From: Pigoraptor chileana
Lineage: Eukaryota > Opisthokonta > Filasterea
Reading direction: 5' to 3'
NCBI GenBank assembly: GCA_943704495.1
Contig: CALSCR010002613.1
Coordinates: forward strand, 1-24,454
DNA length: 24,454 nt
Shown one piece after another: positions 9,801 to 20,304 of this stretch; the stretch's first letter is position 1; each line of letters begins with the position of its first letter. The notes beneath the pieces are model-generated. The model was not told the DNA's origin and searched no databases. It saw only the letters and a program-made list of their open reading frames with translations. A program made the translations under genes and the position numbers.

Positions 9801-12217
9801 CAAGAGTGGCATATTGTCGTCGCCGGAGGGCCGCCGGTCCTCGCGGCTTTCGAGGCTATTTCTTGGGACGAGTGTGTTTGACCGCTCTCTCGCAAGAAAG
9901 AATCTTCTTGCAGCAAAGGAGTTTCGTGCGGAGATTGCTACAATGTGGGGGTCATTTGCTTCAATGTCTGTATGTTGTTGTTCTTTTTTCGCGTTACGTG
10001 TAGTTTGTATTGTATAGATGTATCCATTTTGATATAGAGGGTACACCGCATCTCCACTTTCTAACGTTATTCCTCCATGAATTCGCGCGATGCCTGTCCT
10101 CGTCTTCATGATACGCCTTAGGTGCAAGGTGAGCATCACAAAGTGAAGATGTGTTACTGCAACTCGCTTTTGTTTGTTGTGGATTCTGCTGAGGCTGTTG
10201 TGGCTATGGTGTAGTGGTGTGATTGCGTTATTGTGAGGGGCTCCACTCGTTCTCTAATCGATTTTCATTGCCATTCCCAAACAGCTGCGACACCCGAATA
10301 TCGTCATGTTCATGGGAGCGTGCGTGGAAGGTATGTCATGCTTCACACATGCTTCCCCGGATGCAGTCAGCGAGTGACGTTCACCGGGGCTGATATGCGT
10401 CATGCACTAGCATATACTTTTTGACCTGTGTTTTGCAATCTACGCAGTGCCCGCTCTCCCTCCCATTGATCGCCATTAGTTATCTCGCTGGCAAGCGTCA
10501 ATGTGTCGATACTCACCCACGCACTCCGCACCCTGTTTTGGACAGAGCCACGGCTGGCGATTGTGACTGAGTACATGCCAAAGGGCACGCTTCTTGATTT
10601 GTTCGACAACAAGGACGTCGTGTTTGACTGGAAGCTGCGCCTGTCTGTTATCACCGACGCCGCGCGGGGCATGGAGTACCTACACTCGGCTACACCGCCC
10701 ATTGTGAGTATTCTGTCATCATGTATTAATGTGCACTCTGTTCATCCACTCTCTCTTCCGCGCTCCCCCACCTGCAACAGTTCTGGCATTGTTTGATGGA
10801 TTTTATTGTCGTTTTCTTTGTCTTTGCAAGGTGATTATGTAACATGCTGATTACCAACCTGATTATCGAATTGGCTCGCGCACTTTGTAGCTTCACCTGG
10901 ATCTCAAAAGCCCGAACGCCCTCGTGGACGAACACAATCGCGTCAAGGTGGGTCGAGCGACTGTTTGTTGGGCTGCATTCATTTCATGGGATGGGAGAAG
11001 TTGCACAATCAACCGCATTGTGCTCACATATGCCCTGCATCCCAACGTCAATTGCAGATTGCTGATTTCGGCATGGCCACGCTGAAGGAGTCTGCAAAGA
11101 ACAACGTTGAGATTGTGGGGACGCCGCAGTGGATGGCGCCCGAGATGACCACTGAGGGCGAGGTGTCGGAGAAGTGCGACGTGTTTTCGTTTGGTGGGTG
11201 TGGAGACATGGATTGCAGAAAAGGACAGGAGCGACTTGTCGTTACAGGAGCTCCGTTGTGTATGGCATATGGACTAGGGATGTGCGCTCTTGTGACGGAT
11301 GCGACTGTGATGTTGCCGCCAGGCTGAGCGTCTATTATGTCAGTGATGTGACAACGGGGAAAGCAGGCACCCACATCGCCCATCCTTTGCTTGTCTGACC
11401 ATTGCGTGCTCCCAATGCGGTGGCATATTCACCCAATGAAACACCCCCATCGGCAGGCATCATTATGTGGGAGGTTTTGGCGCGGCACTTGCCATACTCA
11501 AAGGAGATGATGACCATGACGTCCGAGCAAATTGCCGATGCCGTGGCGAAGGAGGGCCTGCGCCCATGGCCGATTCCCAGCGGATGCCCCGCGTATGTGG
11601 ATCTCATGACGGCGTGCTGGCAGCAGGAGGTTGGTGCATTGCAGTGCCATGGTGGCTGGGCATTGGGCGATGTCGCCAGACGAGTGTGTTGAGTGGTGTG
11701 TGGCATGTGGTGTCTGTGTCAGGACACGAGTGTGGCATGGGCTGAAGCGGTGTAAATGGTTGTCTGTCTGCCACTTCAGTTGATGAATTGGACTTTGTCG
11801 TGGTTGTCGCACGTCGTTTGTCAATGGATATGATACTGTCGCATCCCATCGTCACAAGAGGCAACTGAAATATTCCCCAAACGGAACTGATAATATACTT
11901 AACTATGGGCTGTTAATTCTACTGTGCGTCGTGTGCGATTCCATTATCCACAGCCGTCCAATCGGCCGCCATTTTCGACCATCACTGAGCGGCTGTCGTC
12001 GCTGTCACCCGACACCCTCCTAGGCCCCGACTTTGTCCACCCGGACGCACGCCACACCCCGAAGGCGCAGATGGAGGTGGCTGCGGTCGACGCCATTTCG
12101 TCGGGAATCGATCCCGCGATTGTTGCTGCGTTTCAGAATCTGCTGACCAAGACCGACGATGCGTACCCGCCAACCCACGCCGATGCAGACATATCACCCG
12201 AGTTTGAAGTTCTGTAG
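6808..12217 (+). CDS. Receptor kinase: OpuAC-type osmolyte-binding ectodomain, TM helix, TKL kinase; 16 exons
   Basis: Predicted single-pass plasma-membrane receptor kinase, 875 residues. Exons: 6808-6922, 7050-7298, 7556-7576, 7775-7847, 8024-8637, 8787-8918, 9072-9241, 9382-9411, 9562-9944, 10122-10128, 10285-10330, 10546-10703, 10891-10947, 11058-11193, 11457-11629, 11954-12217; all phases close. Residues 1-28 are a signal peptide (AHA-AF). Residues ~43-395 resemble the substrate-binding domain of bacterial glycine betaine/proline ABC transporters: FAVGDWDSSRINGWMAKLL, GKVHVYLELW, GWYVTDYVIAANEDLDNW, IMYFWSPHQIH, and a C-terminal AACAW...W helix region. The transmembrane helix is ~409-428. 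Kinase: glycine loop IGEGSFGRVY (456-465), VAVK Lys477, alpha-C Glu592, catalytic loop HLDLKSPN with Asp670/Lys672/Asn675, DFG 688-690, GTPQWMAPE to Glu714, and WQQEPSNRPPF. HLD replaces HRD. A ~100-residue Ser/Arg-rich insert separates Lys477 from alpha-C. The acidic tail is 806-875. The ligand is inferred, perhaps a quaternary amine. Confidence 0.92.
8919..9071 (+). other. In-frame, stop-free 153-nt intron of the receptor kinase gene
   Basis: This intron separates the end of the binding domain from the exon encoding the membrane helix. Its length is 51 codons and it has no stop in frame, so retention would add a Cys-rich 51-residue linker just outside the membrane. The donor gtgagt and acceptor tttctag are both strong, so splicing is the default expectation. 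Confidence 0.6.
10122..10128 (+). other. 7-nt microexon in the kinase alpha-C/beta-4 linker
   Basis: The previous exon ends AT (9944) and the next begins CTG CGA CAC (10285). The only in-frame way to give the conserved spacing E-I-A-T-M-x-x-L-R-H-P-N is to include gtgcaag, which is flanked by ttag and gtgagc. It yields Met596-Cys597-Lys598. Skipping it shifts the frame. The donor at 9945 (gtgggg) is weak. Confidence 0.75.
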
Positions 12218-13641
12218 TCATGTCATGAGGATCGCACAGTCACCTTTGACGGAAGGCTGCGCGCCGCCGCCCTCCCCCTCAGGCTGTGATGAGAGATGGC
12301 CGGCGTATTATCAGTATATCGTTTTGGTCACAGACTACGCTTGAGATAACTATCTCTCTGGCCCCGGCTGTTTGCCTTAGTTTGTTGTGGTTTCGCTTTG
12401 ATTTTCTAGAGAACCCCACTGAATCAACGCTGCAGGCAGCGAATTGTCACAACAGAATTATACTTTAATTGTAAATGCGGTCGCCGGTCAAACAGCTTAA
12501 TATCCTTATATAAATCCCCAATTCAGCTCTTGACAAGTCTGTCTTCAACATTGATTAGGACTGATAATAATATTCAAACTAAGGAGGAGAGATGTCTCCA
12601 CGGCGGGAGACCCGTCCCACTCAGAGTGTTCAGTCGCGCATCATTCTACAATTATATAGTAGCTGCGGTTGTCAGACTGATTAAGCTTAGAAGCCGAAAT
12701 TATAGAAATAATTCATCTAATCGCATAGTCTTATTATCGGTCTCAGCCCGAAACGAAAGCAGATAAAATAATTGTCGTCGGCCGAGTGACCCAAGTTAGT
12801 CCAGTTGCGCCAAACTAACCCGAGAATCTCATTGCAACTATTGCTTTGTTCTGACCTGTATTAATAAACGCACTGTACTAACTGATGTCAGTGCTGTCAT
12901 GTTCCAGCTCAATGTGTACATGTGAAACGCTTTCCGGTTGGCATCGTAGTATGAATGTGTCAGTGTCATGGCGGTCCTTGTTCGGATTCAGTAAAATTCG
13001 ATATAATATCAAATCAATATAATTAATATTCTTATGTCCGCTCGTGACTGAAAAGTCATCACGTCAGATTCAGCGTGTTCAACTTCAATCTGCGCCGAAT
13101 GAATGTGCGTATCGCAGTGACTAAAATTTTGGTTCAATCAATAAAACAAAAGTGCAAAGGGTGACTAGTCCGTCTGTGATAGTCGCGCACCGTCAGCATG
13201 TGTGGGCCGACTGAAGTTACTAACAACAGCTGCACGACAGCACTGCCACGACAACAATGCACAGTGATAATATATCATCAGTCTGAGATGGTTGCCAATG
13301 GACGACCGAAGTTCAGTTGTTGAAACTAAAGGTTACTTTATACATTCATTAGTTACTCGTCTGGCACACTGTCAGTGTGACTCAGTGTGCGGCGCCGTTG
13401 GATGGATGGCCAAACAACTGCCGCACACGTCACATCATCATTCCGTCAGTGATTCACCCAAGTCTGACAGGCGCAACCACATCTGATTTAATCCACCAAA
13501 AGGCACGCGACGGTCACCGCTATCATCACAGCGCCACCAGTCTCGACTGTAACGGACCCATTCACAACCGCAGAGTACCGACATCATTCACAGCAAATGA
13601 ATGTGTCACGCTCAGATTAAAGTTTCGTTCGGCCGTAGTCT
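12218..13641. other. Tail-to-tail intergenic region, no gene recognised
   Basis: About 1.4 kb lie between the stop of the receptor kinase (+) and the stop of the disordered-protein gene (-). The stretch is visibly more AT-rich than the genes, especially 12,450-13,150. It holds only short ORFs without family resemblance. An aataaa hexamer occurs at ~12,862 and another at ~13,140, but both are far from the kinase stop. I see no RNA gene or transposon signature. Confidence 0.6.
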
Positions 13642-13770
13642 CTATCTGCCGCCGTCCTCCCAGCTGAAAGTGAAGCTGACGTCCCTATCTGCCGCCATCC
13701 TCCCAGCTGAAAGTGAAGCTGACGTCCCTATCTGCCACCGTCCTCCCAGCTGAAAGTGAAGCTGACATCG
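13642..13770. repeat. Three tandem 43-bp units spanning a stop codon
   Basis: The units are 13642-13684, 13685-13727 and 13728-13770, identical except for a few substitutions. Each contains, on the minus strand, codons for VSFTFSWEDGGR followed by TAG. Unit 3 supplies the actual C-terminus and stop of the minus-strand gene; units 1 and 2 lie in its 3'UTR. Because 43 is not a multiple of three, each unit reads in a different frame. Confidence 0.95.
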
Positions 13771-16687
13771 TCGGCGTCGCAGTCGGCATCGTCCTCAGTG
13801 ACTGCCCCAGCCGCAGTCTCCGGTGCGGACGACTCGGGCGCAACCAGCGCCTGCAAATTCTCCGCAGTCGGCCCCACGTGCACACTCGCAAGAGTGTCGT
13901 CACGGTCATTGGCCGGATCGAGTGACGCGGCGGGGCTTGCTCTGCCAGTGGCACGATGCGCGTCCTGCGACAACTCTCGTTCTTGCTCTCGCTCGCGGGA
14001 ATCAGGCGAACGAGGTTGAGTTTGTCCGGCGGGTGTGCGAGCGCTGTCGTGCGCCTGCTCAGGAATTGCTATTGCAGCTCCACCGGAGCGATCAACGCTC
14101 TCCAGCCCTTCGTAGTGATGGTCCCGCAAGTCCCGCAAGACAATCTCCTCTTGCGAAATCAACATGCGCCCGCCGCATGCAGACGACGCGCTCACAGTTC
14201 TCATCCTCTGCGCAGCTGCTGCGCCACGCATCCCGTGATGGTATGTCTGCGGCACTGCCCGCGGCCAGCTTGCAGACAGATCGCCACCCCCACGAGGAGC
14301 ACCATGTTGCACAGATGCGTCAGTCGAGGGCCGCCATGCCGCCCACGTGTTGTGGAGATTTTGTGCCGGCGCGTCCGTGTGCTGGGATCGTACGAGAGCG
14401 GGAGCGAAGCCACTTGCCCCACCGACCGGCAGCGACCCCATCCGATGCACCGGGCCACGTGTGTGGCGTGCAAACGGGCGATGGCGCCCTGCGGACTCAG
14501 CGTTGTGCGGCGTGGGTATGACCAGTTGCCGATCGGTGCCACCACGAGGACCCTGCAACCGCTGAAGGTCACGTGCGCCGTTGCTGTTGGTGCGCAGGTG
14601 CCCTCCATCACACACAGCGCGAGGCTCACCACCAGCCGTCATCCGTTGAACCGGCGGCGGCGGCGGCTGAGTAGTAGTCTCGTCCTGAGGCCGACTTCCA
14701 CTGTGCCGGCGCAGTCGCGGACTCGCCGGGACATATCCCTCAAAGGACCGCGACATGGGCGCCTCTGTCATGTGATTGGCGTGCTGTGGGCCTCTGCGCT
14801 CGTGGGTGGCATCATCGCGGTGGTGGTGAGTGCGGGCGCGGAAATGATTGTCCATGCGCTCTTCGCTGTAGAACAATCGGCCCTCGCGAGGACTCACGTG
14901 GTCGTCGAATCTAACATCGCCGTCCAGCCGTTCGTCGTCGGGGTGACGCAGAGGCCACCGATCCACCCCCGTCTCGTTGCGTTCGCGAGAAAAAGGTCCA
15001 CGCCCGTCACCATTCCCACCGCAATAACGGCGAGCCACGGCTTCTTCCTCTGCAAAAACTCGGTGGGGCTCATCATCCCACCTGTGATTCTGAAAGGAGA
15101 TGTGCTCGTGCTGGCGGAAATCGGCATCCCTGCGCTGTCGTTTGTAGTCGCTCTCCGCCCATCCATCGTCGTGCTCAGCGCGATGCTTGCAAAAACTGGA
15201 GTCCGTCGAATGAGCGTCCCTGTAGCCCTTCCCGTCGATCTGGGGACCTCCAAAGTGCGCCGAGTCGGGGTGGTGTCGCGGGATACTGCCCACGTAAGTG
15301 TCGTCGCGGTGGTCGACCCTCTCCTCCGCAAGACGCACAGGGTGCGGTGGTTCGCAGGCGGCGCAGGCGCACGGTCTGCGCGCACATACGGAAGAGAGAG
15401 GGGATACCAAACGGGCGCGCGTGGGCGGCGGGCTGTGTGCGTCAAAGCGCATTTCTTCGCGCAATTCATTGCGACCGTCCTCGATGTACTCGATGCAGCG
15501 TGTGGGATGCGCAGTGACATCGCGCCAGACACTGGCCCTGTGCACGTGTCCGTGCACGTGAGTGCGCATTCCGTCCCCAGACCGGTCGTCAAAGTGACCA
15601 CCATGTGCACCATCGTCCTTAAATCGCACGTCACGCATGTACTCGCCCCTACCGATGTCGTCATCCCCCCGGATGCCTCGGTAGCGGACGTCACGTGGTT
15701 CACTCTCAAGCACAAGGTCGGCGCGCATACCAAAGGATTCCGATGGGCTAGGCGAACGCACGCGACCCTGATACGAGAACGAGGGCGCCTCTGTCACGCG
15801 ATTTGCGTGCTGTGGGGCTCTGCGCTCGTGGGTGCCATCATCGCGGTGGTGGTGAGTGCGGCCCGCAACCTCGCGGGAATGATTGTCCATGCGCTCGTCA
15901 CTGTAGAACAATCGACCCTCGCGAGGACTCACGTGGTCGTCGAATCCAACATCACGCTCACGCTCCCTCCGTTCGTCGTGAGGGTGACGCACAGGCCATC
16001 GATCCACCCCCGTCTCGTTGCGTTCGCGAGAAAAAGGTCCACGCCCGTCACCATTCCCACCGCAGTAGCGGCGAGCCACGGCTTCCTCCTCCGCTGCAAA
16101 GACTCGGTGGGGCTCATCATCCCACCTGCGATCCTGAAAGGAGATGTGCTCGTGCTGGCGGAAATCGGTATCCCTGTGCTGTCGTTTGTGGTCGCTCCCC
16201 GCCCATCCATCGTCGTGATCAGCGCGACGCTTCTGTTGCAGATACATGTCACGCGCGTCGTCCAAAGGGGAGTCACCATAGTGACGCGGCTCCCCACAGG
16301 CCTCTCCACTCACATGCCTGCGCACAATAGCATCTTCTCGCATTGAGCTACTGTTCGTTCTCTCGTCGGACAGGGCGGGACTGTCGACGCACCTGCTGGA
16401 ATACCCCGGATGCCCACGAAAATCATCATGGACTGCTCGGAGTTGCGAGTCCCTGGCCGGAGATTGAGGCAGTCGCGACACAGCTTGCGCCCGTTGTGGC
16501 ATTGGAGAGCGACTGCATTCAAATTCCAAATTAAATGTCGCGGGTGTGCGGCCCTTCGTCAGTGCTGGCGTATCCCTGCAAAGCGCGGCAGACCGTTGGG
16601 TTGATGGTTGTCGCGGCTGCTGCGAATGCCTCGGACGTGCCGTCGGTGCTGGGCGCGCGCGAGGAGACGAACGACTCGGCACCGTCG

Positions 16688-16726
<39 letters not shown>

Positions 16727-18017
16727 TGTGTGTTGGTGCGTGTGCGTGTGTTGTCTCGGCGTCCGATCCGGCATCTGCCCGTCGCGCATTCAGTCTGGAC
16801 AAAGCGATGCGAGCCGCTTCAGCGGCAGCGGCACTGACTAACGATGCACGGTTGGGCGCGATCGGCAGCGACTGCTTTGCGTCACGTGGGGCCTCATCTG
16901 CGCACGTGACCGCGCCGGTGGCTGCAATTGTGGCTGCGACGCCGGGTGGCTGCTCATCAGACAGGGCATTCGCCGCTCTTTTGCACTTCCACGGCGGAGG
17001 CGGACCCGGACCTCTTTTCTTCCACAGCGCCACGCGTTCCTTTCTCTTCCACGACGCCGCAGATTTACGCGCCCTTGCGCCTGCATGCAATGCCATGCTG
17101 TTCTTTGCGATCGAACGGTTCGGATGAGGCGTGTATGCACACAACACAGGCTTGGCTGCTGACACAGAATCGGCGCCGCTGTTCTCCTCCGGCGCGCGTT
17201 CGCTCTCGTCATCGTTACTGCTGCCTCCGTTGGAATCCAGCGAGGCAAATGGATCACCACATGCAGCACTCTGATCCTCGGTGGACTCGCAAAACATCGA
17301 CGCCACAGGAGCCACAGAGTCGGTCGCCGCATCTACTGCAAAGTACGCGTCTGAATCACTCAGTCGACTCGATGACATGAGCGTGCGCATAGTGCTCTCC
17401 GTGCACGCCGGGATAACCTGGTGGTGAGGTCCATCGCCCGCACAATATGCGTCGGCCATATGCACCTCACGCACTGCAAGCGACACATCGGTTGGCGGGA
17501 ACAACGGCGATGCAGCGCAAGTGAGGTCCGATTCCGAGCCACTTGCGCCGTGGATGGCCGAGTTTTGCGTGCTCGACGAGCGGTCCGCCTCCCAGTCAGT
17601 GTCGCCATTCTGCATGCACAAATCACACAAAGCAAGGGACACACATGGCACACTTAATTCTGTGCATGGCGACTTGATCGCACGGAAGTGAGCATTAATC
17701 CACTGCATTAACACATTCACACATCAGAAACAGTGCGAGAGTGTCTCAACACAACAGCCTTTTCTCCATGTGCCTCTTTTTCAGAATCGTACCTTGTCGC
17801 CTGCTTGTATAGTGTAGTTTGCAGATCGCTTCGTGATTTCATGGAGATCGCCCATAGTGCGAAAAGTCGGATCGGTGGCGATGGACGACGCATTGGCCAA
17901 CACCTACGACGAGTCACCACAATTGCGTATGAGCACCCTATTGAGGTCGGATGGGCCACAAGGCAATCCACATGCACGCACCTCTTCTGCGTCCCTCTTG
18001 ATCCCCGATTCACTCAT
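13728..18017 (-). CDS. Large Arg/Asp/His-rich, probably disordered protein of unknown function, 3 exons
   Basis: Not recognised as a known family. Proposed minus-strand exons are 18017-17982, 17903-17793 and 17609-13728, joined in phase 0, giving 1,342 residues. The last exon alone is open for 1,294 codons in an otherwise intron-dense region. Residues ~50-250 are Ser/Asp/Ala-rich. A basic, Pro-containing segment (KRKERVALWKKRGPGPPPPW) lies near 250-290, and a QA x6 tract at ~345-356. Two diverged copies of a ~145-residue Arg/Asp/His module (about 509-658 and 857-1000) contain HDDGWA, DFRQHEHISFQ, RWDDEPHRVF, ARRYCGGNGDGRGPFSRER and FDDHVSPREGRLFYS. RSPSPSE sits between them. The C-terminus ends DDVSFTFSWEDGGR. 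The composition resembles SR-like or RNA-associated nuclear proteins, but that is inference. The two small 5' exons are the least certain part. Coding status is supported because all length differences between the two repeat copies are multiples of three. Confidence 0.72.
14757..15188 (-). repeat. Internal coding repeat, copy A (432 bp)
   Basis: This is a direct repeat of 15783-16232 inside the same exon. The first and last ~80 bp are nearly identical to the other copy. It encodes residues ~857-1000, from DGWAESDYKRQRRD to EERMDNHFRARTHHHRDD and beyond. It differs from copy B by gaps of 3, 6 and 9 nt only. Confidence 0.93.
15783..16232 (-). repeat. Internal coding repeat, copy B (450 bp)
   Basis: The partner of 14757-15188, with starts 1,026 bp apart. 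It encodes residues ~509-658, with DGWAGSDHKRQHRD, AAEEEAVARRYCGG and DERRERERDVGFDDH. The 18-nt length excess over copy A is the sum of in-frame gaps. Confidence 0.93.
16690..16725 (-). repeat. Six perfect GCCTGT hexamers encoding poly-(Gln-Ala)
   Basis: The 6-bp unit is repeated six times on the plus strand and continues into a TG run. On the coding strand it reads CAG GCA, giving QAQAQAQAQAQA in the disordered protein. Being a multiple of three, it can change length without breaking the frame. Confidence 0.95.
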
Positions 18018-18810
18018 GTTTTTCCAGGATGTGTGCTTTATCAGCCCAAGGATCCACACTGGCGGCCAATACAAACCGTCGGACTTAAGCGGAGCCCGCC
18101 CACTGATCAATTGTACATAGGAGGTTCCAATGGCCGCCCCACACGTCCGAGAACTCACACAGCACCGAGAAATATATCCGGTCTCATTCGTTTTGTGTGC
18201 GAGAATTAAACCAAAGAGCAGAGGGAAGCTCAGTGGATGCTTACTCCGCAGTGAGGATCTCGTCCACGCCTTGAAGATTCAGTGGAATAATGTAACGATC
18301 GCCATGAAGCCCTCAAACAAACACTTCATCCGCTGTCCACACAGATCGCAAACAAAGAATACCACGCACATATAACTCAGCGTAAGAAGCGCAAAACGAT
18401 AAATGTTACACAATGCACACGCGCGCACGCACGCGCACAGTGAAGGCAGAGCATGTCAGTGTGCTGGCTGCCTGCCAAACTCAGTACAGTGACATCAGCC
18501 TCAGTAGTGTTGTTTCTGTGTTGACCAAATCTGACTATGGACTTTTGTATGGTTGTTGTGTTACGCTTATCTACGGGATTTTGTATGGAATTTCTTTATG
18601 TATGGAAATTGACAGATCACGTGACAATCATCCCGTGTTGACTATGGACTTTTGTATGGTTGTCGTCCCAACAGATCACGTGACTATCGACTTCCACGTG
18701 ACATGAAGTCCAAAGAACTGAAAAAAATGTTATAGATGCTCCCGATGTATTAAGCTTAGTGGCCGCACACACCTGATACCCTGCACGTAAACACAAATAG
18801 CAGCAGACAT
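18018..18810 (-). promoter_or_regulatory. Intergenic/promoter region of the disordered-protein gene
   Basis: This 793-nt stretch lies downstream of the MED14 stop and upstream of the next minus-strand gene. It has no convincing ORF. A 25-bp exact direct repeat occurs at 18532-18556 and 18639-18663. A 14-bp exact repeat acagatcacgtgac occurs at 18612-18625 and 18671-18684. A third cacgtgac starts at 18695. Further ttgtatgg copies lie between. CACGTG is the palindromic core bound by many bHLH-type factors, so a regulatory role is plausible but inferred. Confidence 0.5.
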
Positions 18811-20254
18811 CTATGCCAACATGGCGTCCTGCTGGTAGTTGGAATGTACCGCCGGTGCGGGGGCTGCGCACGTGAGGTCCCGCAGACTGGCGCCCATCAG
18901 CTGACGCACGGCGTAGCATGCGTTGGGCCGGTGCGCACGTGCCTCGGGCAGCCGCATCACCCGCAACAGGTGCTGTCCAACGGGCGTCGGGGCTGTCCGC
19001 CCGGCGTCCCCGAGGTCACCAACCCAGTCCATGTCCTGTGCAGACACCATTGCCGGCAAATTCCGCCGCGCGTCGGTGTCATCCTCCCACAATCGAGTGC
19101 TATTCAATACAATGTAATGATAGAGTGGGACGTCGATGTGGTCCGCACGCGCAGAGTCGGGGTCCGACAGTCGCACCTGTCAGTTGGCCGTGGTCGGTTG
19201 TCGTTGAAAGTAGTAAAAATCAGCAGAGGGAATTGAATTTTGACACTGCAGATTGCTCAACGTGCGCAATAGAAGTGAATGATTGCCAGTTGTGTCACAC
19301 ACCATGAAGAAGACCTTGTTCTCTGCAATGTGGATCGCGGGTGCGCCGTGCCGAACGAGCGGGGCGCTACTTGCCACCGACAGTGGATGTGGTATGGACA
19401 GCAGCAGGCGCATTCGTAGCAGCCGAACACCGTCCGACGGCGGTTGCTGGGCGACCGCAGCGCATGGTATTGGATATTATCATATGCAGTGATGAGTTAC
19501 ATTTAATGTGCATCCATGGGGCATTAATGGGCATTCATGGTCCAAGCACTGCATATTGTGCATGCGCAGCAAGTAGACGCGATCTTATTACTCGACCTCA
19601 ACGAAGGCCTATTCCTATTCCTAAGCTATTCACCGACGCCCCACACACCCAAACACCCACATACCCACATACCCACACCCTACACACCCACATACCTTCT
19701 CCAACTTGATCAGCCTCACAAAATCGGCCAAGAGAGTATTTGGCAGTGAGAGCATATTGAGAAATGCGTCCACGCGGCTGCTGTGATAGGGTGCCCCGGC
19801 AACCTGTAATAACAAAGAAATAATCCATACGGAGACCCCACAAGACACGAAAGGCGGTGCTTTTTAAGGAAACGAGCGGCGAACACACACCAGATACACA
19901 ATTGTGCGTATATATACTCATGCCGCATCCCTCCAACATTCTCATAATATAACACAAAGTAATATAGCACACGTCTACCCACGCGAGTGCGCAGAAAGTC
20001 GCGCAGCACAGCTGGAGAGTCTTCATCGAACCCGCCAGACTCGACGCCTTCAGACTGAAAGTCAAGCGAAAATCCCGCGTTTGCAGAGCCCCCGCCCCAA
20101 TCACTGCGCACGGTCATCTCAAGGTCCAGCTCAAACGAGTCTGTCACAAACAGCCTGACATCCGCACCATCGCAGCCGATGCGCACAGATGCGCCGTCAA
20201 AGTCAACCGACGGCCGTTTCTGTTGCGCAGACACAAAAACAGCAAAGAAGTGAA

Positions 20255-20304
<50 letters not shown>

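Noticed and set aside
13956-16346. A 796-codon plus-strand ORF opposite the large minus-strand gene
   Set aside because: It is the antisense shadow of the repeat-rich coding exon. Its translation is Val/Ala/Arg-rich without motifs, and the minus strand is a longer ORF whose repeat copies read as the better-behaved SR-like sequence. The in-frame gaps alone do not choose the strand, so a transcript would be decisive.
20256-20302. Regular short repeats suggesting a CRISPR-like or telomeric array
   Set aside because: This and the other tracts are dinucleotide microsatellites without spacers or telomeric units, in eukaryotic introns.
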